Positions 56,009 to 64,000 of a DNA stretch of 64,000 nt are shown here, in pieces (positions within the stretch are counted from its first letter, which is position 1; the number at the start of each line of letters is the position of its first letter). A model generated the notes under the pieces. That model was given only the letters and a program-made list of their open reading frames with translations, was not told where the DNA came from and did no database searches. Source of the DNA: a bacterium (GTDB lineage: Bacteria; Verrucomicrobiota; Verrucomicrobiia; Limisphaerales; J093); assembly GCA_021823625.1 (NCBI GenBank), contig JAKANS010000005.1:18631-82630 (forward strand). The letters are read 5' to 3'. Made by a program: the position numbers and the translations under genes.

Positions 56009-58357
56009 GTGAAGCGCACGCTGCCTCTCTTGGTTTGCCTCGTCCTCGGTTTGTCTTTCCGGCCCGCCAGCGCGGACACGCCAGGTGGCGAGGAGTTCGT
56101 CGGCCCGTTCCCGAGCTGGCGCGACCTGAAGCGCGATTACGGCGCGAAAGGCGATGGCCAGGCCAACGACACCGAGGAACTCCAGCGGGCGCTGATGGAC
56201 CTGACCCAACACGCCGACTTCTCCGTGCTGTACGTGCCGGCGGGGGTCTATCGCCTCACCGAACCGGTGCGCACGCTTCGGAAAGCGCACACCGATGCCC
56301 TCGGCGTGGCGCTGATCGGCGAGGACCCGGCCACGACCGTGTTTCTCTGGGACGGCCCGCGCGGGGCGCCCATGCTGACGTGGGACGCGTGGTACTCGAA
56401 GATTTCGCGGCTCACACTGGACGGGGCCGGGCGCGCGGGCGCGGCGCTGTTTTACGGACCCGCCTTTTCCACTTACAACGAGACGAGCGACATGGTTTTT
56501 CGCGACGCGCAGGCCGGCATCCACTTCGGCGAGGACAGCACGCAAGGTCAGGCGGAGAACGCGGTCTATCGCTGCCGGTTTCTGCGGTGCTCGCTGGCCG
56601 GCGTCCTCACCGAGAACTGGAACTCGATGGATGTCTGGGTCTGCAACTCGCGCTTCGACGACTGCCGCTTTGGCCTGCTGAACCAGATGGGCAACTTCCA
56701 CGCCTGGCACAATCTTTTCCTCCGCTCGACCGAGGCCGACATCGCCACGCGCAACCTCATGGTCTTCTCGTTCGTGGGCAACACCAGCGTCGGCTCCCGG
56801 CGCTTCCTCGACTTCGACACCGGCCACTCGTGGGGCGCACCCACCACGATCGCCGCCAACCGCATTCTCGAACCCACCGCCGACTTCCCGGTCAAGCTGG
56901 GCAACGCCGGCCCGTATCTGGTGATGGACAACGCGTTCAAGCTCCCGGCCGGCACGACCAACCGAGCCGTGAAAATGACCTGGGCGGACCAGACGTTCGT
57001 GGGCAACCGCTACACCGCCACCAACGCCGTGGCCGAAAACGGACGCTTTCGCCGGATCGCGGAACAAGTCGTGGCGCCGGACCAAATCGACACCGCGCTC
57101 CCGACGTTGCCGCCCACGCCGCCCCGCCGCGAGCGCAAGGTGTTCGAGGTGCCGGCCGGTGCGGACGCGAACGCCATTCAGCGCGCGATCGACGACGCGG
57201 CGAAAATCGCCGGCCAGCGGCCGGTGGTGCATTTGCCGAAAGGCACCTACCCGATCGCGAAAACCCTGGTGGTGCCGGCGCGGTGTGCGTTGCAACTCAT
57301 TGGCGATGGCGCGGGCGAAACGGCCACGGTCTTGCGTTGGACCGGTCCCGCCAATGGCGTGCTGCTCCGGCTCGAAGGCCCGAGCCTCGCCACCTTGCGC
57401 GATCTCCATCTGAACGCCGGCAGCGCGCGCGGCATCGTGGTGGAAAACGCCGACCAGCCGGGCGGCCGCATCTTCGCCGAGCAACTCAACGCCAACGGCC
57501 CGAACGCGGCGACTGTCCCAGGCACGGCTGCCGTGCGTGTGAGTGGCCTCGCGCGGACCGATGTTCAGCTCCGCTGCCTGCAAGGTTCGGGCAACGCCGG
57601 GCATTGGGTGGAAGTGGTCGGTCCGGGGGCGAACGAGACGGCGACCAACCAGGTGAGCGTTTTCAACGGGGCGACCGGCAGCGCTGCCGGCCAGTACAGC
57701 GTGCGCGACGGCGGCCGTTTGGTCGTGCGCGGCGTTTATCACGAGAAAAGCGCGGATGCCTTGCGCGGCATTTACCTGAACGACGCCGGCTCGCTGGCGA
57801 TCGACGCCACGCGTTTTTCCTACAAGACCTCGCCTTCGGCGCCGTTGGTGGCTGTCGATGGCTTCCGCGGCTGGTTCACGCTCGCGACCGGGCTGTTGCT
57901 GCCGGTGGACTCGACGAACACCTGCCGCTTCGAGCTCACCGGGGACGGCAGCCGGGCGCACGTGCTCGCGCTGAACAACCAGTTTTGGGTCCAGGAATTC
58001 GGCGTGACGGCGCAGACAGTCTGGCAAAATCGGGCGCAACCGCCGGCGGCGGGCGGGCTGGTCGGCTGCAACGTGAACTCGCCCTTGAAAGGCGCGACGA
58101 CGAATGGCTTCGCCTTCCTGGCCAATCTCGGCGCCCGCCCGGACCCGGCGAAGTCTGGTTACGGCGCGGGGCCGCTGGCGGATCAAGGCACGGTGTCCGA
58201 CAACGCGTTGCTGCGCCACCTCGCGCCGTTGCGCGAAGCGCGGATTTGGGAGCCTGGCGCGGGGCCGTCCGCCAAGGACGCGACCGACTTGTGCATTCAC
58301 CGCGTGATGGTCACCGGTGGCAGTGGGGCCACGGTGGAATTCCGACGCGGCCGGTAG
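56009..58357 (+). CDS. Secreted double right-handed beta-helix protein (pectate lyase 3 / GH28-related)
   Basis: About 782 residues from GTG at 56009 (VKRTLPLLVCLVLGLSFRPASA signal peptide); the frame further upstream is non-coding. Two Pectate_lyase_3-type modules: the first begins SWRDLKRDYGAKGDGQANDTEELQRAL (the conserved DYGA.GDG..DDT start) and contains LYVPAGVYRLTEPVRTL; the second begins FEVPAGADANAIQRAIDDAAKIAG with VHLPKGTYPIAKTLVVPA. Helix repeats with N/C/V-rich turns follow each. Related folds act on pectin or other polysaccharides, but lyase residues cannot be assigned by eye. The gene is divergent from the sigma/HEAT gene (256-base gap). Confidence 0.85.
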   Translation: MKRTLPLLVCLVLGLSFRPASADTPGGEEFVGPFPSWRDLKRDYGAKGDGQANDTEELQRALMDLTQHADFSVLYVPAGVYRLTEPVRTLRKAHTDALGVALIGEDPATTVFLWDGPRGAPMLTWDAWYSKISRLTLDGAGRAGAALFYGPAFSTYNETSDMVFRDAQAGIHFGEDSTQGQAENAVYRCRFLRCSLAGVLTENWNSMDVWVCNSRFDDCRFGLLNQMGNFHAWHNLFLRSTEADIATRNLMVFSFVGNTSVGSRRFLDFDTGHSWGAPTTIAANRILEPTADFPVKLGNAGPYLVMDNAFKLPAGTTNRAVKMTWADQTFVGNRYTATNAVAENGRFRRIAEQVVAPDQIDTALPTLPPTPPRRERKVFEVPAGADANAIQRAIDDAAKIAGQRPVVHLPKGTYPIAKTLVVPARCALQLIGDGAGETATVLRWTGPANGVLLRLEGPSLATLRDLHLNAGSARGIVVENADQPGGRIFAEQLNANGPNAATVPGTAAVRVSGLARTDVQLRCLQGSGNAGHWVEVVGPGANETATNQVSVFNGATGSAAGQYSVRDGGRLVVRGVYHEKSADALRGIYLNDAGSLAIDATRFSYKTSPSAPLVAVDGFRGWFTLATGLLLPVDSTNTCRFELTGDGSRAHVLALNNQFWVQEFGVTAQTVWQNRAQPPAAGGLVGCNVNSPLKGATTNGFAFLANLGARPDPAKSGYGAGPLADQGTVSDNALLRHLAPLREARIWEPGAGPSAKDATDLCIHRVMVTGGSGATVEFRRGR

Positions 58358-58369
58358 CCGTCGCCGCGG

Positions 58370-59629
58370 TCAGTGCTGGCAGAATTGTTCGAAGCCGCCG
58401 CCCAGCAGGCTGCGCACGTCCCGGCGAATCTCCGCCTCGGTCGGTTCCCAGCCGGTGACCGCAAGGTCGGCGTATTTGTCGGCCAGGACCCGGACGAGGA
58501 TCCGGCGGGCGTGGTCGAACTTGTAGATGATTTGTTCGAGCACGCGCGCGTCCGAGTGTTGCGGGGTGAAGCTCAGGCCCAACAATTCGAGGCGCATCCG
58601 GGTGATTTCCTCGATGAGTTGCGGCGTGTTGGTGAACCACCAGCAGCCAAAAACGTGCAGATTCCGGAATTTCCGGGCGATCACGCAGAGCTCGTGCTGG
58701 TTTTCGCGCGCGAGCACGGTGACGGCGAATTTGTTGTCCGGAAACGCGTCGCAGAGGTTGACCAGCGAGCACAGATCGCTGTGGCCAACGCCATCGCCGG
58801 CGAGTTGGAGCCGCGCGTTGACGCCCCGCCGCACGCCGAGCATCAGCGCGAACGGCAGGCCGTGTTCGCGGCAGTGCGGCAACACCGCGTGTTCGAGGAG
58901 TTGTGCGGTGTCCGTGTGGGCCGGGAACCGGAAATCCGGCGGGAGCGAGACCATCAGATACCGCGCGTCGAGCTTTTCGGTCCAATCGGCCAGGAAGCGC
59001 CGGACTTCGCTGAGGGTGCGGGCGGACAGGCCTTCGCCGACCTCGTAGCCCCAGGACACGAGTTGGAGCGCGGCGTTGGGCCAGTCCACCAGCAGCGGAT
59101 CGATTCGCAAGGCGGCGACGAACCGTTCGTCGCGGAGGAAGCCGGTTTGCCAGAACGGTCGCTCGACGGGGTCGAACGGCGAATTGGTCATGTAAATGCG
59201 CTCGACGTTCGCCAGTTCCAGCGTGCGGCTCACGTGTGCCTCAATCGGCCACTGGGCAAACCAGGAGCGAATGGCCGGCAGGTCCCGCATGTGGGGGTCG
59301 AGGCCGAACCGGTGCAACGTGGTCAGCACACCGCGGCAGGCCTCGGAGACCGGCGAATGCGCCACGAAGAGTTCGTGCCAGATCCGATCCGCCTGCTCGG
59401 ACTTGGGCAGCGCGAAAAACGCTTCGGGCGGCACGTCCAGGTGGCGGAACGCCTCGGCGGCGAGGTAATGGTAAACCAGCAGGTCGTCGATGCCCCAAAG
59501 CAGCAGCCCGCCCATCTGCGGGTCGTACAAATGGGTGTGGATGTCGATGACGGGAGTGGAACTGACGACCCGTTCGAGGAGCGCAGCGGTCGCGGTACGT
59601 CGGAAATCACTGACGGCCGGGGAACTCAT
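58370..59629 (-). CDS. Uronate isomerase-like amidohydrolase-superfamily protein
   Basis: 419 residues from ATG at 59629 (MSSPAVSDFRRTATAALLERV). UxaC-type features: VIDIHTHLYDPQMGGLLLWGIDDLLVYHYLAAEA (metal-binding HxH, then LLWGID..L.YHYL.AE), FFALPKSEQADRIWHELF, RGVLTTLHRFGLDP, VERIYMTNSPFDPVE, and the C-terminal HVFGCWWFTNTPQLIEEITRMRLELLG and TPQHSDARVLEQIIYKFDHARR. It is shorter than UxaC (about 470), with diverged middle parts; planctomycete and verrucomicrobial genomes carry many such 'glucuronate isomerase family' proteins. It may act on a modified uronate. Convergent, 12 bases from the pectate-lyase-like gene. Confidence 0.82.
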   Translation of the reverse strand: MSSPAVSDFRRTATAALLERVVSSTPVIDIHTHLYDPQMGGLLLWGIDDLLVYHYLAAEAFRHLDVPPEAFFALPKSEQADRIWHELFVAHSPVSEACRGVLTTLHRFGLDPHMRDLPAIRSWFAQWPIEAHVSRTLELANVERIYMTNSPFDPVERPFWQTGFLRDERFVAALRIDPLLVDWPNAALQLVSWGYEVGEGLSARTLSEVRRFLADWTEKLDARYLMVSLPPDFRFPAHTDTAQLLEHAVLPHCREHGLPFALMLGVRRGVNARLQLAGDGVGHSDLCSLVNLCDAFPDNKFAVTVLARENQHELCVIARKFRNLHVFGCWWFTNTPQLIEEITRMRLELLGLSFTPQHSDARVLEQIIYKFDHARRILVRVLADKYADLAVTGWEPTEAEIRRDVRSLLGGGFEQFCQH

Positions 59630-59792
59630 CGGGCGCAAGCCTAGTATGCTCACCGCGGACGCGCCACGCTTTTCTGAGCCGGGAATTCATCTTTGACATC
59701 ACCCCAGCCGGTTGGCAGTGTCGCCCCGATTTTCGTGCCCGGACGGCCCCAAAACTAATCGTCAGAGCCACCGGGACTGGAGAAAGAGAATT

Positions 59793-61124
59793 ATGCCTGA
59801 AGTGGTAGGAAACATGTTGATTGCCCAATCCGGCGGCCCGACCTGTGCCATTAACGCGAGCGTCGCCGGCGCCGTGGAAGAGGCCGGGCGGCATCCGGAT
59901 TTGATCGGGGAAATCTACGGTGGTCGCAACGGCATTCTCGGCATCCTGAACGAGGACCTGATCGACCTGCAGGAAGAGAAGCGCAGCGCCATCGAGGGCT
60001 TGCGCTACACGCCCGCCGCCACGTTGGGCACGTGCCGCTACAAGATCCATTTCATCACGGACGAACAACTGGCCCAAGCGAAGGATGACAAGGAACGCGA
60101 GAAACTGCTGAAGCGACGCGTGCAGGCGGCCAGTGACATGGACCAGTTGTTCGAGGTTTTTCAGGCGCACAACATCCGTTATTTCTTTTACGCGGGCGGA
60201 AACGATTCCCAAGACACCTCCCTCAAGATCCACGAAGAAGCGGTGAAGCGCGGCTGGGACATGCGCGTCATCGGCATCCCCAAGACGATCGATAACGACC
60301 TGCCCCACACCGATCATTGCCCCGGCTACGGCTCGGTCATCAAATACAACGCCACCACCGTGATGGAGGTGGGCATCGACGTGGGTAGCATGGCCACCGA
60401 CGACGGCTCGGTTTGCATCATCGAGGTCATGGGCCGTTCCGCGGGTTGGATTGCCGCCGGCACCGCCCTGGCCAAGCGCGGCAACCCGGCCAACCCGCCG
60501 CATATCATCCTCTTCCCTGAAATCCAGTACGATCTGGCCCACTTCCTCAACAAAGTTCGGGAAGCCGTGGCCGCGTACAAGTACTGCGTCATCGTCGTCG
60601 GCGAGGGCATCAAGAACAAGGAAGGCAAGGAAATCGGTGCGGATGAAACCAAGCGCGACGCCTTCGGTCATGCCGTGCTCGCGGGCGCGGCCTGGAAACT
60701 CAAGGAATTGATCGAAGCCGCGCTTCAGACCAAGACCCGCACCGTGCTGCTCGGCTATGCCCAGCGCGCCGCCGCCCACTGCGCCAGCCTGACCGACGTG
60801 ACCGAGGCGGCCGCCTGTGGCGAAGCGGCCGTGCGCGCCGCCGTGTCCGGTCAGAGCGGTTACATGGTGAAGCTCATCCGCGAATCCAGCGCCCCCTACA
60901 AGTGGAGCACCGCGCTTCACGACTTGCGCGAAGTGGCGAACGTCGAGCACTTCGTCCCGCGCGAGTGGATCAGCGAAGATGGCTTCATGACCAACGAGCA
61001 GTTCCTCGAGTATGCTTCTCCGTTGATCGCGGGCGAGGTGCGGGCGCCGATGGAAAACGGCCTGCCCAAGTACGTGGTGCTCGAAGGCTTACCGGTGGAG
61101 AAGAAACTCGCCCCGCGGGCCTGA
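59793..61124 (+). CDS. pfp: Pyrophosphate-dependent 6-phosphofructokinase
   Basis: Phosphorylates fructose-6-phosphate, reversibly if PPi is the donor. 443 residues from ATG at 59793 preceded by GGAGAAAGAG. Landmarks: NMLIAQSGGPTCAINASVAGAV, FFYAGGNDSQDTSLKIHEEA (the donor-site motif GGNDS, with Asp in the position that marks PPi enzymes instead of ATP-type GGDGS), GIPKTIDNDLPHTDHCPGYGS (PKTIDND, PPi-type; ATP enzymes have PGTIDND), MGRSAGWIAAGTALA (MGR substrate motif), and GEGIKNKEGKEIG. The donor preference is inferred from these motifs. It lies alone between the uronate isomerase-like gene and a terminator. Confidence 0.92.
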   Translation: MPEVVGNMLIAQSGGPTCAINASVAGAVEEAGRHPDLIGEIYGGRNGILGILNEDLIDLQEEKRSAIEGLRYTPAATLGTCRYKIHFITDEQLAQAKDDKEREKLLKRRVQAASDMDQLFEVFQAHNIRYFFYAGGNDSQDTSLKIHEEAVKRGWDMRVIGIPKTIDNDLPHTDHCPGYGSVIKYNATTVMEVGIDVGSMATDDGSVCIIEVMGRSAGWIAAGTALAKRGNPANPPHIILFPEIQYDLAHFLNKVREAVAAYKYCVIVVGEGIKNKEGKEIGADETKRDAFGHAVLAGAAWKLKELIEAALQTKTRTVLLGYAQRAAAHCASLTDVTEAAACGEAAVRAAVSGQSGYMVKLIRESSAPYKWSTALHDLREVANVEHFVPREWISEDGFMTNEQFLEYASPLIAGEVRAPMENGLPKYVVLEGLPVEKKLAPRA

Positions 61125-61151
61125 CCGGCTGCGCACAACGGCGCTCGACAG

Positions 61152-61178
61152 AAGCCGCAGGCCATTCGCCTGCGGCTT
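61152..61178 (+). terminator. Intrinsic terminator after pfp
   Basis: Perfect 11-base arms AAGCCGCAGGC and GCCTGCGGCTT with loop CATTC, then TGCGCTTCC; 28 bases after the stop codon. Confidence 0.75.
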
Positions 61179-61550
61179 TGCGCTTCCGTCTCCCCGCATG
61201 GACTGCCGGAGACGATGCCTCGAACCCGACTTCGTCAGCTACGTGGACAGGTGCCTAACCTCACCGCTAGAGGATCAACGGCGCTGAGGCGGTGCCGCTG
61301 TCCGCGAAAGGCTCACCTCCCCAAAGCAAGAACAGCACAAGCGGCTCTGGACAGCCATTGGGTCCGGTTTCGAGGCCTCACTCCCGTTCAACCCCTCGCA
61401 GACGGTTTTCAGAGCAGCCTGAAAACCAGCCAGATGCGCCGACTTCAGCCCGGAATTCCCAGACGATATTCTCACTTTTATTCTGACTTTCGGAATCCGG
61501 GTTCAGGGGAAAGCGTCGGAAGCCTTGATTTTATTGGGAATCCTTTGAGT

Positions 61551-61624
61551 TGGAGCGGGTGAAGGGAATCGAACCCTCGTCTCAGGCTTGGGAAGCCCAC
61601 GTTCTACCATTGAACCACACCCGC
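61551..61624 (-). tRNA. tRNA-Gly (anticodon CCC)
   Basis: On the minus strand the gene starts GCGGGTG at 61624; D-arm GTTCAATGGTAGAAC, anticodon stem TGGGC/GCCTG with loop TTCCCAA (anticodon CCC), T-arm AGGGTTCGATTCCCT, acceptor CACCCGC, discriminator T and encoded CCA (61551-61553 region). All arms pair. The region 61179-61550 upstream on the plus strand (about 370 bases) holds no gene I can support. The purH stop lies 75 bases upstream of the tRNA start in the same orientation. Confidence 0.93.
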
Positions 61625-61699
61625 AAAACGATGGTTGTGAGTAACACTCGCCCGCCGCTGAGGCAAGTCTGAACTCCCGACGCTGCACACGAACGCGCT

Positions 61700-63265
61700 T
61701 TAATGCCGGAAATGGCGTAGGCCGGTGAAGGTCATGGCCATACCTCGCTCGTCGGCCGCGGCGATGACTTCGGCGTCGCGCATCGAGCCGCCGGGCTGGA
61801 TGGCGGCGGTGGCGCCGGCAGTGGCGGCCGCGACCAGACCGTCGGCGAACGGGAAGAAAGCGTCGCTGCATACCACGCTGCCCTGCAACGACAACCCCGC
61901 CTCGCCGGCTTTCCACACCGCGATCCGGCTGGCATCGACGCGGCTCATCTGGCCCGCGCCGACACCGAGGGTGCGGTCGGTCGTGGCATAAACGATGGCG
62001 TTGGATTTGACGTGCTTGACCACACGCCAGCCGAACAGCATGGCGCGCAGTTCCGGTTCGGACGGCGCCCGGCGCGTGACAATCTTGAGGTCGCCGGCGG
62101 CAAGTGGTCGGAGGTCGCGTTCCTGCCACAGAAACGAGTCCGCGCCGACGCTGCGGGCTTCCCAGGTCGCCGCCTGGCGCGGATCGCGCCGCAGTCGCAT
62201 GAGCCGCAGGTTTTTCTTCTTCTGCAGCATCGCGAGCGCGTCGGGTTCGAAGTCCGGAGCGACGATGACTTCGCTGAAAATCTCGGCGATGGCTTCGGCG
62301 CACGCGGCGTCCAAGGCGCGGTTGACCGCGATGATTCCGCCGAACGGCGCCTGGCGGTCGGTGGCGAACGCCTTGTCCCACGCTTCGCGCAAGGTCGCGC
62401 CCTGGCCGACCCCGCAGGGATTGGTGTGCTTGAGAATGGCGAGCGTGGGCGGGTCGCCGGTGAACTCGGCGAGGAGTGCCGCCGCCGCGGTGAGATCGAG
62501 AATGTTGTTGTACGAAAGTTCCTTGCCGTGGAGTTGCTGGAAGTACTCGCCGAAACGGCCGTACAGCGCGGCGGCCTGGTGCGGGTTTTCGCCGTAACGG
62601 AGGGTCTGTACCAAAGGCGCACTCAACTCAAGCGCCGGGGGTGCCTTGGCCGGGGCGGACTGACCCTCCGCCGCGGCGAAGAACCGGGGCAGTTGGGCGG
62701 CGATCGCGGCGTCGTAACCGGCCGTGCGCGCATAGACCTTCGCCGCCAACCGGCGACGCAAAGCAAGGGTGGTCGCGCCCGTGGCCGTGATTTGCGCGGC
62801 CACTTCGGCGTAGTCCGCGGGATCGGTCACCACGGTTACGAACTCGTGATTCTTCGCGGCACTGCGGAGCATGGCGGGGCCGCCGATGTCGATGTTCTCG
62901 ATGACCTCGGCCAGCGCGACGCCCGGCTTGGCCACCGTCGCCTCGAACGGATAAAGGTTCACCACCACCAGGTCGATGGGCTGAAGGTTGTGTTTCGCAA
63001 CGGCGGCTTCGTGCTCGGCGTTGCCTCGAATGTACAGCAGGCCGCCGTGGACGCGTGGGTGCAACGTTTTCACACGGCCGTCCAACATCTCGGGGAAGCC
63101 CGTGAAGTCGCCCAACTCGATGATCTTCAGACCCGCCTCGCGCAACGCACGAGCGGTGCCGCCGGTGGAGAGCAATTCCACGCCCTTGGCGGCGAGCGCT
63201 TGGGCAAAAGGCACGAGGCCGGTCTTGTCAAAAACGGAGAGGAGCGCGCGTTGAATCGTCGGCAC
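61700..63265 (-). CDS. purH: Bifunctional AICAR formyltransferase/IMP cyclohydrolase
   Basis: Catalyses the last two steps of IMP synthesis. 521 residues from GTG at 63265 (then [23 protein letters not shown]), chosen because it places the MGS/cyclohydrolase domain at the N-terminus as in other PurH; an in-frame TTG at 63334 would add 23 residues without similarity. IMP cyclohydrolase domain about 1-195: [76 protein letters not shown] transformylase domain: [29 protein letters not shown] (catalytic Lys-His region), [20 protein letters not shown], and the C-terminal [30 protein letters not shown]. Complete and apparently functional. Confidence 0.96.
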   Translation of the reverse strand: MPTIQRALLSVFDKTGLVPFAQALAAKGVELLSTGGTARALREAGLKIIELGDFTGFPEMLDGRVKTLHPRVHGGLLYIRGNAEHEAAVAKHNLQPIDLVVVNLYPFEATVAKPGVALAEVIENIDIGGPAMLRSAAKNHEFVTVVTDPADYAEVAAQITATGATTLALRRRLAAKVYARTAGYDAAIAAQLPRFFAAAEGQSAPAKAPPALELSAPLVQTLRYGENPHQAAALYGRFGEYFQQLHGKELSYNNILDLTAAAALLAEFTGDPPTLAILKHTNPCGVGQGATLREAWDKAFATDRQAPFGGIIAVNRALDAACAEAIAEIFSEVIVAPDFEPDALAMLQKKKNLRLMRLRRDPRQAATWEARSVGADSFLWQERDLRPLAAGDLKIVTRRAPSEPELRAMLFGWRVVKHVKSNAIVYATTDRTLGVGAGQMSRVDASRIAVWKAGEAGLSLQGSVVCSDAFFPFADGLVAAATAGATAAIQPGGSMRDAEVIAAADERGMAMTFTGLRHFRH

Positions 63266-63363
63266 GCGGGCCTTTTCGCCGGTCGGCGGTGAGGCGTCAA
63301 CGGCGAACTTCCGGCTTGGCGCGTCGCGCCTCAAGCGGTGGCGTAAGCGTAAACCGAGAAGGT

Positions 63364-63807
63364 TTAGGTCTCCGGGCCGCTGTTGATGACGATGGCGCGC
63401 GCGCGGGGTCCAATGACGGGCGTGCGCAACACGAACGTGCCGTAACCCCCAGCCGGCTGGCCGCTGGCGGCGGTCAGTGCCTTGGGAACCGCGCCGCGCT
63501 CAGCGGCAGCCTCGAGGTTCGCCAGACCGGTGGCGCCCGCCTTGCCGGGATACTCGAACACGATTTCCAGAAACACGTTGTCCATCGCCCGGTTGGTGGG
63601 GTGCTTTGCCACGAGCCAGTAGTTCACATAGCGATAACCGTCCACGTCGTGCGCGACGCCGGAGTCATGATTGGCCCCCGGACCGACGGTGACGTTTTCG
63701 AAGACGGTGATGGATTTGCCCTTGATCGGAGAGCAGGTGCAGGTGCACTTCAAGGGCTTTAGGGGAAGCAGGGGCTTGGGCCGTTTGGCGGTGGTGACTT
63801 TTGGCAT
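63364..63807 (-). CDS. Conserved-looking hypothetical protein (147 aa)
   Basis: ATG at 63807 ([30 protein letters not shown]), 147 residues, no signal peptide. A basic Pro/Lys-rich N-terminus with a CTCTC cluster is followed by a beta-rich domain: [74 protein letters not shown]. The beta-strand pattern suggests a small jelly-roll or Ig-like fold, unassigned. It lies 98 bases upstream of purH on the same strand. The frame extends upstream to 63972 but that part looks non-coding. The last 193 bases of the window hold no other gene. Confidence 0.6.
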   Translation of the reverse strand: MPKVTTAKRPKPLLPLKPLKCTCTCSPIKGKSITVFENVTVGPGANHDSGVAHDVDGYRYVNYWLVAKHPTNRAMDNVFLEIVFEYPGKAGATGLANLEAAAERGAVPKALTAASGQPAGGYGTFVLRTPVIGPRARAIVINSGPET

Positions 63808-64000
63808 GGGTGTCGGAGTTGTTGGTTGCACGCGGGACAGACAGCCATCGGTGATGGCCCGCCCGACTGTACCTAGTGTCTGGCCGGAAACGCGTGTTTT
63901 TTGAAGTGGCGCGGGACGCGGGGGGGGCCGCGGACGCGATCGGCGACGGTTTTTGCGCCAGGCACTGTCCAAACCACCAAAATCCTCAACGCCAGTGACA

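Noticed and set aside
55742..58300. 852-codon open frame on the minus strand and an 807-codon alternate plus-strand frame over the same region
   Set aside because: Shadows of the beta-helix gene, which has a signal peptide and recognisable modules; the others are Arg/Gly-rich without family similarity.
61503..62381. 292-codon minus-strand frame running through the tRNA and the purH 3' end
   Set aside because: Out-of-frame shadow of purH that reads through the tRNA gene.
63808..63972. N-terminal extension of the last hypothetical gene
   Set aside because: Arg/Pro-rich and lacking a good start; the ATG at 63807 begins the beta-rich protein.

Overview
The window looks like a chromosomal segment of a high-GC member of the Verrucomicrobiota (Pedosphaera/Limisphaera-like). 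This is inferred from gene content: a member of the Verrucomicrobia/Planctomycetes-restricted TIGR04138 family, a DUF6370-type small protein, a PPi-type phosphofructokinase, an ECF sigma factor next to a WD40 Ser/Thr kinase, prepilin-type proteins, delta-60 and choice-of-anchor beta-helix secreted proteins, and C-termini of the 'STNV.GPW...FYR' kind typical of secreted proteins in this phylum. The genome is rich in short palindromic dispersed repeats and in decaying genes.

Layout. 1-7055: sensor kinase (cut by the window edge), TolC-like outer-membrane lipoprotein, periplasmic adaptor and RND pump, a CusS/CzcCBA-type efflux operon. 7139-10072: PQQ-type beta-propeller, a tiny membrane protein coupled to a TIGR04138 protein, and a DUF6370 protein. 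10243-12728 (minus): sugar ABC permease and double-ATPase without a binding protein. 12967-19402: large secreted protein with an internal duplication, a metal-ligand-poor M24 'pita-bread' protein, a YugP-type membrane zinc peptidase and a NarL-type regulator. 19403-24417 is a ruin: an IS256-family element, and a type IIG/Eco57I-like restriction-modification gene broken by a perfect 132-bp MITE, a frameshift and loss of its 3' end at the IS element. 24418-25863: GH39-type glycosidase.

26213-27367 is a small integron-type cassette array (no integrase in view): a lipoprotein gene, attC, hicBA toxin-antitoxin, attC, and a small membrane protein. 27682-33506: M28 peptidase with membrane domain, zwf and pgl (oxidative pentose-phosphate entry), and a c-type heme protein. 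33720-35467: three overlapping membrane-protein genes. 35564-41387: decayed secreted-protein tails, a frameshifted PAF-acetylhydrolase-like gene, a duplicated beta-helix protein and a secreted nitrilase-fold protein. 41622-45939: ECF sigma factor and WD40 Ser/Thr kinase, with a prepilin remnant fused to the kinase end. 46214-53348: prepilin-like protein, YjhG-type xylonate dehydratase, delta-60 repeat protein, PqaA-like protein. 53386-59629: palindromic 17-bp tandem array, membrane-anchored ECF sigma/HEAT fusion, pectate-lyase-3-type double beta-helix protein, uronate-isomerase-like protein. 59793-63807: PPi-type phosphofructokinase, tRNA-Gly, purH and a small hypothetical gene.

Metabolic theme: plant-polysaccharide use (GH39, pectate-lyase fold, uronate isomerase, xylonate dehydratase, sugar importer) feeding PPi-dependent glycolysis and the oxidative pentose-phosphate entry. 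The most noteworthy structures are the attC cassettes, the perfect MITE with 9-bp target duplication inside a restriction gene, the heptanucleotide repeats in the kinase gene, and the membrane-tethered sigma factor.
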